Source: Spirochaetota bacterium
Lineage (GTDB): Bacteria; Spirochaetota; Spirochaetia; DTKZ01
DNA length: 11,609 nucleotides
Assembly: GCA_029562045.1 (NCBI GenBank)
Contig: JAKQWJ010000266.1
Location: 1 to 11,609 of the forward strand
Reading direction: 5' to 3'
Below, in pieces: positions 6,701 through 11,609 of this stretch. A model generated the notes under the pieces. That model had not been told where the DNA came from and did no database searches. It saw only the letters and a list, made by a program, of their open reading frames with translations. Both the position numbers and the translations under genes were made by a program. The number at the start of each line of letters is the position of its first letter. Positions within the stretch are counted from its first letter, which is position 1.

Positions 6701-9700
6701 GGCTTCCCGCCGCACTCGAAGTCCTGGGCCCCCGGTTTTTTCCCCCATGAAACCGACACTCCCAGGGTTTCGGACAGGAGGTAGTCGCCGAACTCCTCCA
6801 CCGCGTCCTGGACCTCGGGGTCGCCGCTGTGCAGGAAGAGGTCGATCCGATCGGTGACGGAGAGGCCGCGCTCCTTCCGGAGGTTCTGAATGCCCCGCAC
6901 CAGGTCCCGCACGATGCCCTCGGCCTTCAGGTCCCCGGTTATTTCCGGGTCCAGCGCCACGGTGAGGGACCCCTCGTTCAGGACCTTCAGGTTCTCCTTT
7001 TCCAGACGGCGCACTTCCACGCTCTCCGCCGTGAGCTCCAGGGACCGGCCGCCCAGGTCGATGGACAGGGTGGCTCCGTCCATGAGGCTGGCGATCTCGC
7101 CCATGGAGAGGGTTTCGATCCGTTCCGCCGCGGTCTTCATGTCCCTGCCCAGGCTCCGGCCCAGAACGCGGTAATTGGCCTTGGCCCGGTACTCCACCAG
7201 ATCCTCCTCGTTTTCCCGGAACACCACTTCCTTGACGTTGATCTCCTCCCGGATGATCTCCTCCATTTCCCGGAGGATCCGTTTCTCTTCCGGGTTCTTC
7301 GTCACCAGGTGCAGGGCCTTCAGCGGCTGGCGGGTCTTTATGGCGTGCATGCTCCGGATCGCCCGGCCCATGGAAACCGCCTTCCGGACCGTTTTCATCT
7401 TCAGTTCCAGACCCGGGTCCCGCTTTTCGCTGCGGGAAACCGGGTAATCCGTCAGATGGACCGATTCGGGCATGCCTGCGGTCCGGAGGTTGCGATAGAT
7501 GGCCTCGGTGATGAAGGGCATGATGGGGGCCGCTGTTCGGGCCAGCTGCAGCAGCACGAACCAGAGGGTCTGGTAGGCCTCCTGCTTGTCCCCGTCGTTT
7601 TCGCTGCGCCAGAACCGCCTGCGGGAGCGGCGGATGTACCAGTTGTTCAGGATATCGATGAAATCCACTATGGGCTCGATGGCTTTGACCAGATCGTAGC
7701 GGTCCATCTCCCGGCTCACCTCGGCGACGAGACCTTCGGTCTCCGACAGGATCCAGCGGTCCAGGGGGTTCGCCGGGAGCTCCGGAGGCGAGGTGGGGGC
7801 GATCCCGTCGATGTTCGCGTAGGTCACGAAGAAGCTGTAGGAGTTCCACAGGGGGATGATGACGGTCTTCAGCGTCTCCCGGACGCCCTCGTCGTTGTAG
7901 CGGGCCTCCTCGGCCTTGACCACCGCGGAGCGCATCAGGAAGAGGGGCAGGGCCTCGGCCCCGTGGACATTGATGACATCCACCGGGTCGGTGTAGTTCC
8001 TGGCGGATTTGGACATTTTCTTCCCGTCCGAAGCCAGGACCAGACCGCTGGTGATGTTGTGCATGAAGGCGGGCTTGTCGAACAGGGCCGTGGCCAGGAT
8101 GTGCAGGGTGTAGAACCAGCCCCGGGTCTGGTCCAGGCTCTCGCAGATGAAGTCCGCCGGGAAGTTCTCCTCGAACCTCTCCCTGTTTTCGAAGGGGTAG
8201 TGGCTCTGGGCGTAGGGCATGGCGCCGGATTCGAACCAGCAGTCCAGCACCTCCGGGATTCTCCGCATGACGCCGCCGCAGCGGCAGTCCCAGCGGATGT
8301 CGTCCACGAAATGCTTGTGCAGGTCCTCCGGGTACTGACCCGATTTCCTCCGCAGCTCCTCCCGGGACCCGATGCAGGCCGTCTCCCCGCAGGAGTCGCA
8401 TTTCCAGATGGGGATGGGGTTCCCCCAGAAGCGGTTCCGGGACACCGCCCATTCCCGGGCCCCTTCCAGCCACTTGCCGAAACGTCCGTTCTTGATATGC
8501 TCCGGCATCCAGTAGATTTCCTGGTTGGTGGCCACCATCCTGTCCTTGATCTTCGCGATGTTGACGAACCAGGACGAGACGGCCCGGTAGATCAGCGCGG
8601 AGGAGCAGCGCCAGCAGTGGGGATAGGGGTGGAGGTACTGCTCATGGCGCACCACCTTCCTCTCGTCCTTCAGCCTTTTAATGATGTCCCTGTCCGCGTC
8701 CTTGACGAAAACTTCGGCGTAGTCGGGCACCTCGCCGGTGAAGCGGCACTCCTCGTCCACCGGACATACCACGGGGACCCCCGTGTCTTTCATGGCCCGG
8801 TAATCGTCCTCCCCGAAACCCGGCGCCATGTGGACCACCCCGGTGCCCTCGTCGGTGGAGACAAAGTCCCCCGGGAGCACCCGGAAGGCCCCTTTCTTCC
8901 CGAGGTCGGCGAAGTAGGGGAAGAGGGGCTCGTACTCCAGACCCGCCAGGTCGCGCCCCTTTCCGGTCCAGAGGATCCGGTAGTCCGTTTCCTTTTTGTA
9001 GTACCCCGGAAGCCTCTCCCGGGCGAGGATGTAGGTCTCGTCACCGTCTTTGACCCGCACGTAGGTGATCTCCTCCCCCACCGCCAGCCCCAGATTGGAC
9101 GGCAGGGTCCAGGGCGTGGTGGTCCAGGCGAGGATGAAGGTGGCGGGCTCGTTTTTCAGTCTGAACTTGACGGTGATGGCCGGGTCATGCACATCCTGGT
9201 AGCCCCCCAGGTTCAGCTCGTGGTTGGAGAGCACGGTGGAGCAGCGGGGGCAGTAGGGGAGGATGTAGTGGCCCTCGTAGAGCAGGCCTTTTTCCCATAA
9301 CTGCTTCACCACCCACCAGATGGATTCCATGTAATCCGGGTCCATGGTCTTGTAGTCGTTGTCGAAATCCACCCATCTGCCCATCCGGGTGACGATCCGG
9401 CGCCACTCCTGGACATAGCGCAGCACGATGGAGCGGCAGGCTTCGTTGAAATTGGCCACTCCGTAGGCTTCGATCTCCCTCTTGCCGGAGATCCCCAGCT
9501 CCTTCTCCATCTCGTATTCCACCGGCAGACCGTGGCAGTCCCAGCCGAAGCGGCGGTCCACCATCTTCCCCTTCATGGTCTGGTAGCGGGGAATGATGTC
9601 CTTGATGGTTCCCGGGACGAAGTGGCCGAAGTGGGGCAGCCCCGTGGCGAAGGGGGGGCCGTCGTAAAAAACGAACTCGTCGCCGCCCCGGCGCCGCCGG

Positions 9701-9795
9701 ATGGACTCCTGAAAGGTATCGTTGGCGTCCCAGAACTGGAGGATTTCCTCTTCCAGTTTCGGGAATTTCACTTTGGGATCGACGGGTGTGTACAA
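6664..9795 (-). CDS. ileS: Isoleucyl-tRNA synthetase, eukaryote-like (type 2) form
   Basis: This class I synthetase charges tRNA-Ile and edits valine. The 1043-residue protein is full length. It has the first signature as HFGH (55-58, in PPFATGLPHFGH), the CP1 editing domain with TTTPWTLPSN and GTGVVHMAPGFGEDDY, and WAVSRNRFWGNPIPIW. DCWFESGAMPYAQ and the second signature KMSKS (593-597) follow, then a long anticodon-binding and C-terminal region. Segments such as SAVVKAEEARYNDEGVRETLK and IIPLWNSYSFF, and the GLPHFGH wording, match the eukaryote-like IleRS type also found in various bacteria. That type often tolerates mupirocin (an inference here). The start is a TTG at 9795 with a strong AAGGAGG seven bases upstream; no ATG or GTG fits as well. 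It leads a probable operon with the lipoprotein, GGDEF/EAL and zinc-ribbon genes. The roughly 65-nt leader shows no T-box motif. Confidence 0.97.
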   Translation of the reverse strand: MYTPVDPKVKFPKLEEEILQFWDANDTFQESIRRRRGGDEFVFYDGPPFATGLPHFGHFVPGTIKDIIPRYQTMKGKMVDRRFGWDCHGLPVEYEMEKELGISGKREIEAYGVANFNEACRSIVLRYVQEWRRIVTRMGRWVDFDNDYKTMDPDYMESIWWVVKQLWEKGLLYEGHYILPYCPRCSTVLSNHELNLGGYQDVHDPAITVKFRLKNEPATFILAWTTTPWTLPSNLGLAVGEEITYVRVKDGDETYILARERLPGYYKKETDYRILWTGKGRDLAGLEYEPLFPYFADLGKKGAFRVLPGDFVSTDEGTGVVHMAPGFGEDDYRAMKDTGVPVVCPVDEECRFTGEVPDYAEVFVKDADRDIIKRLKDERKVVRHEQYLHPYPHCWRCSSALIYRAVSSWFVNIAKIKDRMVATNQEIYWMPEHIKNGRFGKWLEGAREWAVSRNRFWGNPIPIWKCDSCGETACIGSREELRRKSGQYPEDLHKHFVDDIRWDCRCGGVMRRIPEVLDCWFESGAMPYAQSHYPFENRERFEENFPADFICESLDQTRGWFYTLHILATALFDKPAFMHNITSGLVLASDGKKMSKSARNYTDPVDVINVHGAEALPLFLMRSAVVKAEEARYNDEGVRETLKTVIIPLWNSYSFFVTYANIDGIAPTSPPELPANPLDRWILSETEGLVAEVSREMDRYDLVKAIEPIVDFIDILNNWYIRRSRRRFWRSENDGDKQEAYQTLWFVLLQLARTAAPIMPFITEAIYRNLRTAGMPESVHLTDYPVSRSEKRDPGLELKMKTVRKAVSMGRAIRSMHAIKTRQPLKALHLVTKNPEEKRILREMEEIIREEINVKEVVFRENEEDLVEYRAKANYRVLGRSLGRDMKTAAERIETLSMGEIASLMDGATLSIDLGGRSLELTAESVEVRRLEKENLKVLNEGSLTVALDPEITGDLKAEGIVRDLVRGIQNLRKERGLSVTDRIDLFLHSGDPEVQDAVEEFGDYLLSETLGVSVSWGKKPGAQDFECGGKPCAVDLVKAAAD

Positions 9796-9867
9796 AAGAA
9801 TGCCTCCTTGTCGTGAACCCTGAAAAGGCCGCGGGACGGCGGGATTGTCTGCGTATTCGGACGGGCC

Positions 9868-9896
9868 ATTTTAGTGAAAACGGCGGCGCCGGTCAA
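9868..9896 (-). promoter_or_regulatory. Strong sigma70-type promoter of ileS
   Basis: On the - strand, TTGACC (9891-9896) and TAAAAT (9868-9873) are separated by exactly 17 bp. Transcription would start near 9861, giving a leader of about 65 nt before the TTG start codon. Position, orientation and match to consensus all agree. Confidence 0.8.
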
Positions 9897-9929
9897 CCGC
9901 GCCGCCCTGAATCGGTTCCGGAAAGATAC

Positions 9930-10004
9930 TTCCGGGGTTCCCGGGAGAAGTCTCCCGGGGTTTCCGGAAGAGGGTTTCCGGGGTTCCCGGGAAGTCCCCC
10001 GGGG
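9930..10004. repeat. Two imperfect palindromic GC-rich repeats between ileS and the DHOD-like gene
   Basis: Copies at 9930-9960 (31 bp) and 9976-10004 (29 bp) both begin TTCCGGGGTTCCCGGGA and end in CCCGGGG. They are joined by a spacer containing TTTCCGG. The first copy contains a perfect 8-bp stem, CCCGGGAG (9940-9947) with CTCCCGGG (9952-9959), around an AAGT loop. The second has a shorter version of the same fold. They lie just after the stop of the DHOD-like gene (read on the - strand) and upstream of the ileS promoter. No T-run follows the stems, so they may stabilise or attenuate the transcript but are not standard terminators. Confidence 0.75.
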
Positions 10005-10019
10005 TTCAAGGGATGTTTT

Positions 10020-11003
10020 TTAATTGATTCCGGTCAGGGCTTTTATGTACTGGAGCCGCTCGTAGCTCTCCGGGTCTGCGCTTTCCGCCTGGCTCAGTTT
10101 GCCCCGGAACTCCGCCACGGAGGAAAAATTGTGGGCCCTCATCCAGTTTTCGATGTCCCTCAGCATCGTCCGGATCTCCCCGATTCCCTTGCGGTACAGG
10201 ACGGAGCAGACCTGCGCCGACGCCGCGCCGGCCAGAAGATGCTTGATGACAGCCTTGCCGTCATGGATGCCCGTGGATGCGGACAGGTCGCACTCGATGG
10301 AGCCGCTGAGAATCGAAATCCAGCGCAGGGATGTGTACATCTCCGAGGGGGATGAGAACTGGTACCCCGGCGCGAGCCTCATGCTGTCGATGTCGATGTC
10401 CAGCTGATAGAAGCGGTTGAACAGCACCAGAGCCTCGGCGCCGGCCTTTTTCAGCTCCGCCGCTATCCGGGGCAGGGAGGTGAAGTAGGGACCGATTTTA
10501 ACCGCCAGCGGAAGCGGCACCTCCGCCTGGACCCCCGCAACGATCTGGACCATCCGTTTCTCGATGGACTCCCCGTCCTCCTTCCGGCTCCGGGGCATCC
10601 GGGCGATGTTCAGTTCGATGCCGTCGGCCCCGGAGGTGGCGATCTGCTTGGCGTAGGTGGTCCACCATGCGCTGCTGGTGCAGTTCAGACTGGCGAAAAT
10701 GGGGATGGAAACGCTTTTTTTCGCTTTTTCTATCAGTTTGAGGTAATCCGCCGGACCCAGATGCTTCCCCATCTGCCGGAAGTAATCCTCCGTCTCCGGG
10801 TGAAAGGAGTCCGGAGACGCCGACCGGTCGTGGTCAAGCTCCGCCTCCACCTGCTCCTCGAACAGGGATTTGAGAACCACCGCGCCCGCCCCGGAATCCG
10901 CGCATTTTTTTATGCTCTCCACGTTGCGGGTTATGCTGGAGCTGGACACGATGATGGGCGACGGGAGTTTCTTTCCAAGATAGTGTACGGTTAGATCGGC
11001 CAT
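10020..11003 (-). CDS. Dihydroorotate dehydrogenase-like flavoprotein
   Basis: This 327-residue protein has a TIM-barrel fold of the class 1 dihydroorotate dehydrogenase superfamily. It matches the group usually annotated as 'dihydroorotate dehydrogenase-like'. Visible pieces are MADLTVHYLGKKLPSPIIVSS, GAGAVVLKSLFEEQ (38-51), GADGIELNI (125-133), LAVKIGPYFTSL (166-177), LFNRFYQLDIDID (194-206) and STGIHDG (243-249). The last is the FMN-phosphate region. True class 1 enzymes have a catalytic cysteine in an LN-x-SCPN motif. Here that stretch reads LNIARMP (131-137), with R135 at the cysteine position, so oxidation of dihydroorotate is doubtful. The ATG at 11003 has GAAGGAAG upstream. The open frame continues upstream through the repeat array and the tRNA, but that part is low-complexity and not coding. 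No pyrimidine genes are adjacent. The substrate is unknown. Confidence 0.88.
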   Translation of the reverse strand: MADLTVHYLGKKLPSPIIVSSSSITRNVESIKKCADSGAGAVVLKSLFEEQVEAELDHDRSASPDSFHPETEDYFRQMGKHLGPADYLKLIEKAKKSVSIPIFASLNCTSSAWWTTYAKQIATSGADGIELNIARMPRSRKEDGESIEKRMVQIVAGVQAEVPLPLAVKIGPYFTSLPRIAAELKKAGAEALVLFNRFYQLDIDIDSMRLAPGYQFSSPSEMYTSLRWISILSGSIECDLSASTGIHDGKAVIKHLLAGAASAQVCSVLYRKGIGEIRTMLRDIENWMRAHNFSSVAEFRGKLSQAESADPESYERLQYIKALTGIN

Positions 11004-11039
11004 GGATTCTTCCTTCTTTTGCGTTTTTCGATCCCTTCC

Positions 11040-11068
11040 ACTATATAAGATTCCCCCCCGGCGGGCAA
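11040..11068 (-). promoter_or_regulatory. Candidate promoter of the DHOD-like gene
   Basis: On the - strand, TTGCCC (11063-11068) and TATAGT (11040-11045) are 17 bp apart, in the only AT-rich patch upstream of the gene. The predicted transcript begins about 30 nt before the ATG at 11003. The -10 match is good and the -35 match moderate. Confidence 0.6.
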
Positions 11069-11098
11069 GAGATGCGGGACGGCCCGCCGGCCTTCCCC

Positions 11099-11224
11099 GC
11101 CCGGGCCTATCCCGGGCACGCCCGGGCCTGTAACGGGCAAGCCCGGGCCTATCCCGGGCACACCCGGGCCTGTAACGGGCAAGCCCGGGCCTATCCCGGG
11201 CAAGCACGGGCCTATCCCGGAGGC
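11099..11224. repeat. Six tandem copies of a 21-bp hairpin-forming unit upstream of tRNA-Thr
   Basis: Units start at 11099, 11120, 11141, 11162, 11183 and 11204. Units 1, 3 and 5 share the core GCCCGGG-CCTAT-CCCGGGC, a 7-bp stem with a 5-nt loop. Unit 6 is a variant (GCACGGG-CCTAT-CCCGG) that runs into flanking sequence. Units 2 and 4 instead read CCTGTAACGGGCAA after the first half, giving a weaker stem and an A-B-A-B-A-A order with a 42-bp super-period. Because 21 is a multiple of three, long stop-free frames run through the array, but they encode only Gly/Pro/Arg heptads and are not genes. Together with the two promoters, this array fills the 312-bp gap between the DHOD-like gene and the tRNA. 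Confidence 0.92.
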
Positions 11225-11271
11225 CGGCCCCCCCATCGGGAAAGGTCTGCCGTTGGGCCGGCCCCGTCGTA

Positions 11272-11300
11272 TTGACAAAAGCGGGGAGCTTTGGTATCCT
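11272..11300 (+). promoter_or_regulatory. Promoter of tRNA-Thr
   Basis: A perfect -35 TTGACA (11272-11277) and a -10 TATCCT (11295-11300) are separated by 17 bp, ending 15 bp before the mature tRNA. The spacer contains a GC-rich stretch. This is a typical strong stable-RNA promoter. Confidence 0.85.
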
Positions 11301-11315
11301 CGCCTCTGTTCCCAC

Positions 11316-11388
11316 GCCCTTGTAGCTCAGCTGGCAGAGCACCACCATGGTAAGGTGGGGGTCATCGGTTCGAATCCGATCGAGGGCT
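11316..11388 (+). tRNA. tRNA-Thr, anticodon GGT
   Basis: The 73-nt gene folds into a complete cloverleaf. The acceptor stem is GCCCTTG with CGAGGGC (one G-T pair). The D stem is GCTC/GAGC around AGCTGGCA. The anticodon stem is CCACC/GGTGG around the loop ATGGTAA, which gives anticodon GGT (reads ACC and ACU). The variable loop is GGGTC, and the T stem ATCGG/CCGAT encloses TTCGAAT. The discriminator base is T, and the 3' CCA is not encoded (TTG follows), so CCA must be added enzymatically. It has its own promoter and terminator and no neighbouring tRNA gene in the window. Confidence 0.96.
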
Positions 11389-11392
11389 TTGT

Positions 11393-11416
11393 GCAGCGGA
11401 GACGCTGCCTGTTTTT
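11393..11416 (+). terminator. Intrinsic terminator of tRNA-Thr
   Basis: GCAGCG (11393-11398), a GAGA loop and CGCTGC (11403-11408) form a perfect 6-bp stem. CTG and a run of five T follow (11412-11416). It begins 5 nt after the tRNA 3' end. Confidence 0.8.
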
Positions 11417-11424
11417 CACGGCGG

Positions 11425-11439
11425 CCGTACTTCGTACGG
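11425..11439. other. Short perfect hairpin after the tRNA terminator
   Basis: CCGTAC-TTC-GTACGG is a 6-bp inverted repeat sitting between the tRNA terminator and the second 21-bp array. No T-run follows and no function can be assigned. Confidence 0.5.
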
Positions 11440-11443
11440 TCGT

Positions 11444-11516
11444 GCCCGGGCACGCCCGGGCCTATCCCGGGCACGCACGGGCCTGTCCCGGGCACGCACG
11501 GGCCTATCCCGGGCAA
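11444..11516. repeat. Second array of the 21-bp unit, downstream of tRNA-Thr
   Basis: A partial copy (11444-11453) is followed by three full units at 11454, 11475 and 11496. They are in the same orientation as the upstream array. All carry the stem-forming second half CCCGGGCA; the weak-stem version with TAACGGGC is absent. Units 2 and 3 begin GCACGGG instead of GCCCGGG, matching unit 6 of the upstream array. The last unit runs directly into the duplicated tRNA 3' end. Confidence 0.9.
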
Positions 11517-11559
11517 TCCGATCGAGGGCTTTCTGCAGCGCCGCCGCCTGTTCGTCACG
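11515..11559 (+). pseudogene. Duplicate of the 3' end of tRNA-Thr plus its downstream sequence
   Basis: AATCCGATCGAGGGCTTT (11515-11532) is identical to 11373-11390, which covers the 3' side of the T arm, the acceptor strand and two bases beyond the tRNA. The similarity continues through the old terminator: TGCAGCG, a 3-base deletion, then CGCCTGTT and TCACG, ending near 11559. The copy is shifted 142 bp from the original. It lacks the 5' part of a tRNA and the terminator stem and T-run are damaged, so it cannot make a tRNA. It could be a duplication scar or a leftover attachment-like site; no integrase is visible. Confidence 0.85.
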
Positions 11560-11560
11560 C

Positions 11561-11583
11561 CCGGCGGGGCTTTGCCGCGCCGG
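11561..11583. other. GC-rich hairpin near the right edge
   Basis: CCGGCG (11561-11566) and CGCCGG (11578-11583) enclose an inner GGC-TTT-GCC, with a single G-G mismatch between the two stems. No T-run follows. The remaining bases to the end of the window are G-rich, and I see no gene in them. Confidence 0.45.
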
Positions 11584-11609
11584 ATCGCGGGCTGTTGCGG
11601 GGGGGCGGG

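Noticed and set aside
9796..9861. T-box riboswitch in the ileS leader
   Set aside because: The predicted leader is only about 65 nt, with no T-box consensus sequence and no terminator/antiterminator pair.
11099..11516. Possible CRISPR array
   Set aside because: The units are directly adjacent with no unique spacers, and no cas genes are present.
11004..11558. Upstream extension of the DHOD-like reading frame and other long frames through the repeat arrays, encoding Gly/Pro/Arg heptads
   Set aside because: They exist only because the 21-bp unit is a multiple of three without stops. One crosses the tRNA gene, and all lie upstream of a well-supported ATG with promoter and ribosome site.
11316..11559. 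Integrated genomic island with attL/attR at tRNA-Thr
   Set aside because: The copies are only 142 bp apart with no integrase or cargo gene between them; kept only as a duplication of unknown origin.

Overview
The window is very GC-rich, densely coding bacterial chromosome. It carries seven protein genes, one tRNA gene, and several families of short GC-rich repeats confined to the gaps between genes. No phage, transposase, CRISPR or rRNA sequence is visible. Several features are compatible with a free-living, GC-rich spirochaete: an eukaryote-like isoleucyl-tRNA synthetase, a ThiI without a rhodanese domain, a seven-helix membrane GGDEF/EAL protein and a lipobox protein. That assignment is a tentative inference, since no rRNA or diagnostic marker is present.

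Left part, + strand (1-2975): after a 12-bp tandem repeat and a candidate promoter come three tightly packed genes. They encode an MntR/DtxR-family metalloregulator, a NifS/IscS-type cysteine desulfurase (overlapping the regulator by 38 bp) and ThiI (10 bp further on). The desulfurase can take sulfur from cysteine and hand it to ThiI, which makes 4-thiouridine in tRNA and may also supply thiamin sulfur. A metal sensor at the head of this set suggests metal-responsive control of tRNA thiolation or Fe-S supply.

Middle part, - strand (9795 down to 2981): a strong sigma70-like promoter (9868-9896) drives ileS, which starts at TTG. It is followed by an overlapping gene for a predicted lipoprotein of unknown function. 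Next comes an overlapping gene for a seven-helix membrane protein with a degenerate GGDEF and an intact EAL domain (predicted c-di-GMP phosphodiesterase). Last is an FmdB-type zinc-ribbon gene. The order and overlaps suggest one transcription unit, although hairpins and a composition change near 5480-5730 may mark a boundary. This unit converges on thiI with only 5 bp between the stop codons.

Right part (9796-11609): a dihydroorotate-dehydrogenase-like flavoprotein gene on the - strand, with its own promoter, is separated from ileS by two imperfect palindromic repeats. On the + strand is a complete tRNA-Thr(GGT) gene with consensus-like promoter and terminator. It is flanked on both sides by arrays of the same 21-bp hairpin-forming unit. 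Past the second array lies a duplicate of the tRNA 3' end plus its downstream sequence.

I do not see a clear new defence or biosynthetic system. The parts most worth a second look are the repeat arrays and duplicated tRNA end, the metal site of the regulator, the degenerate GGDEF with a retained I-site, and the odd C-terminal tail of the lipoprotein.
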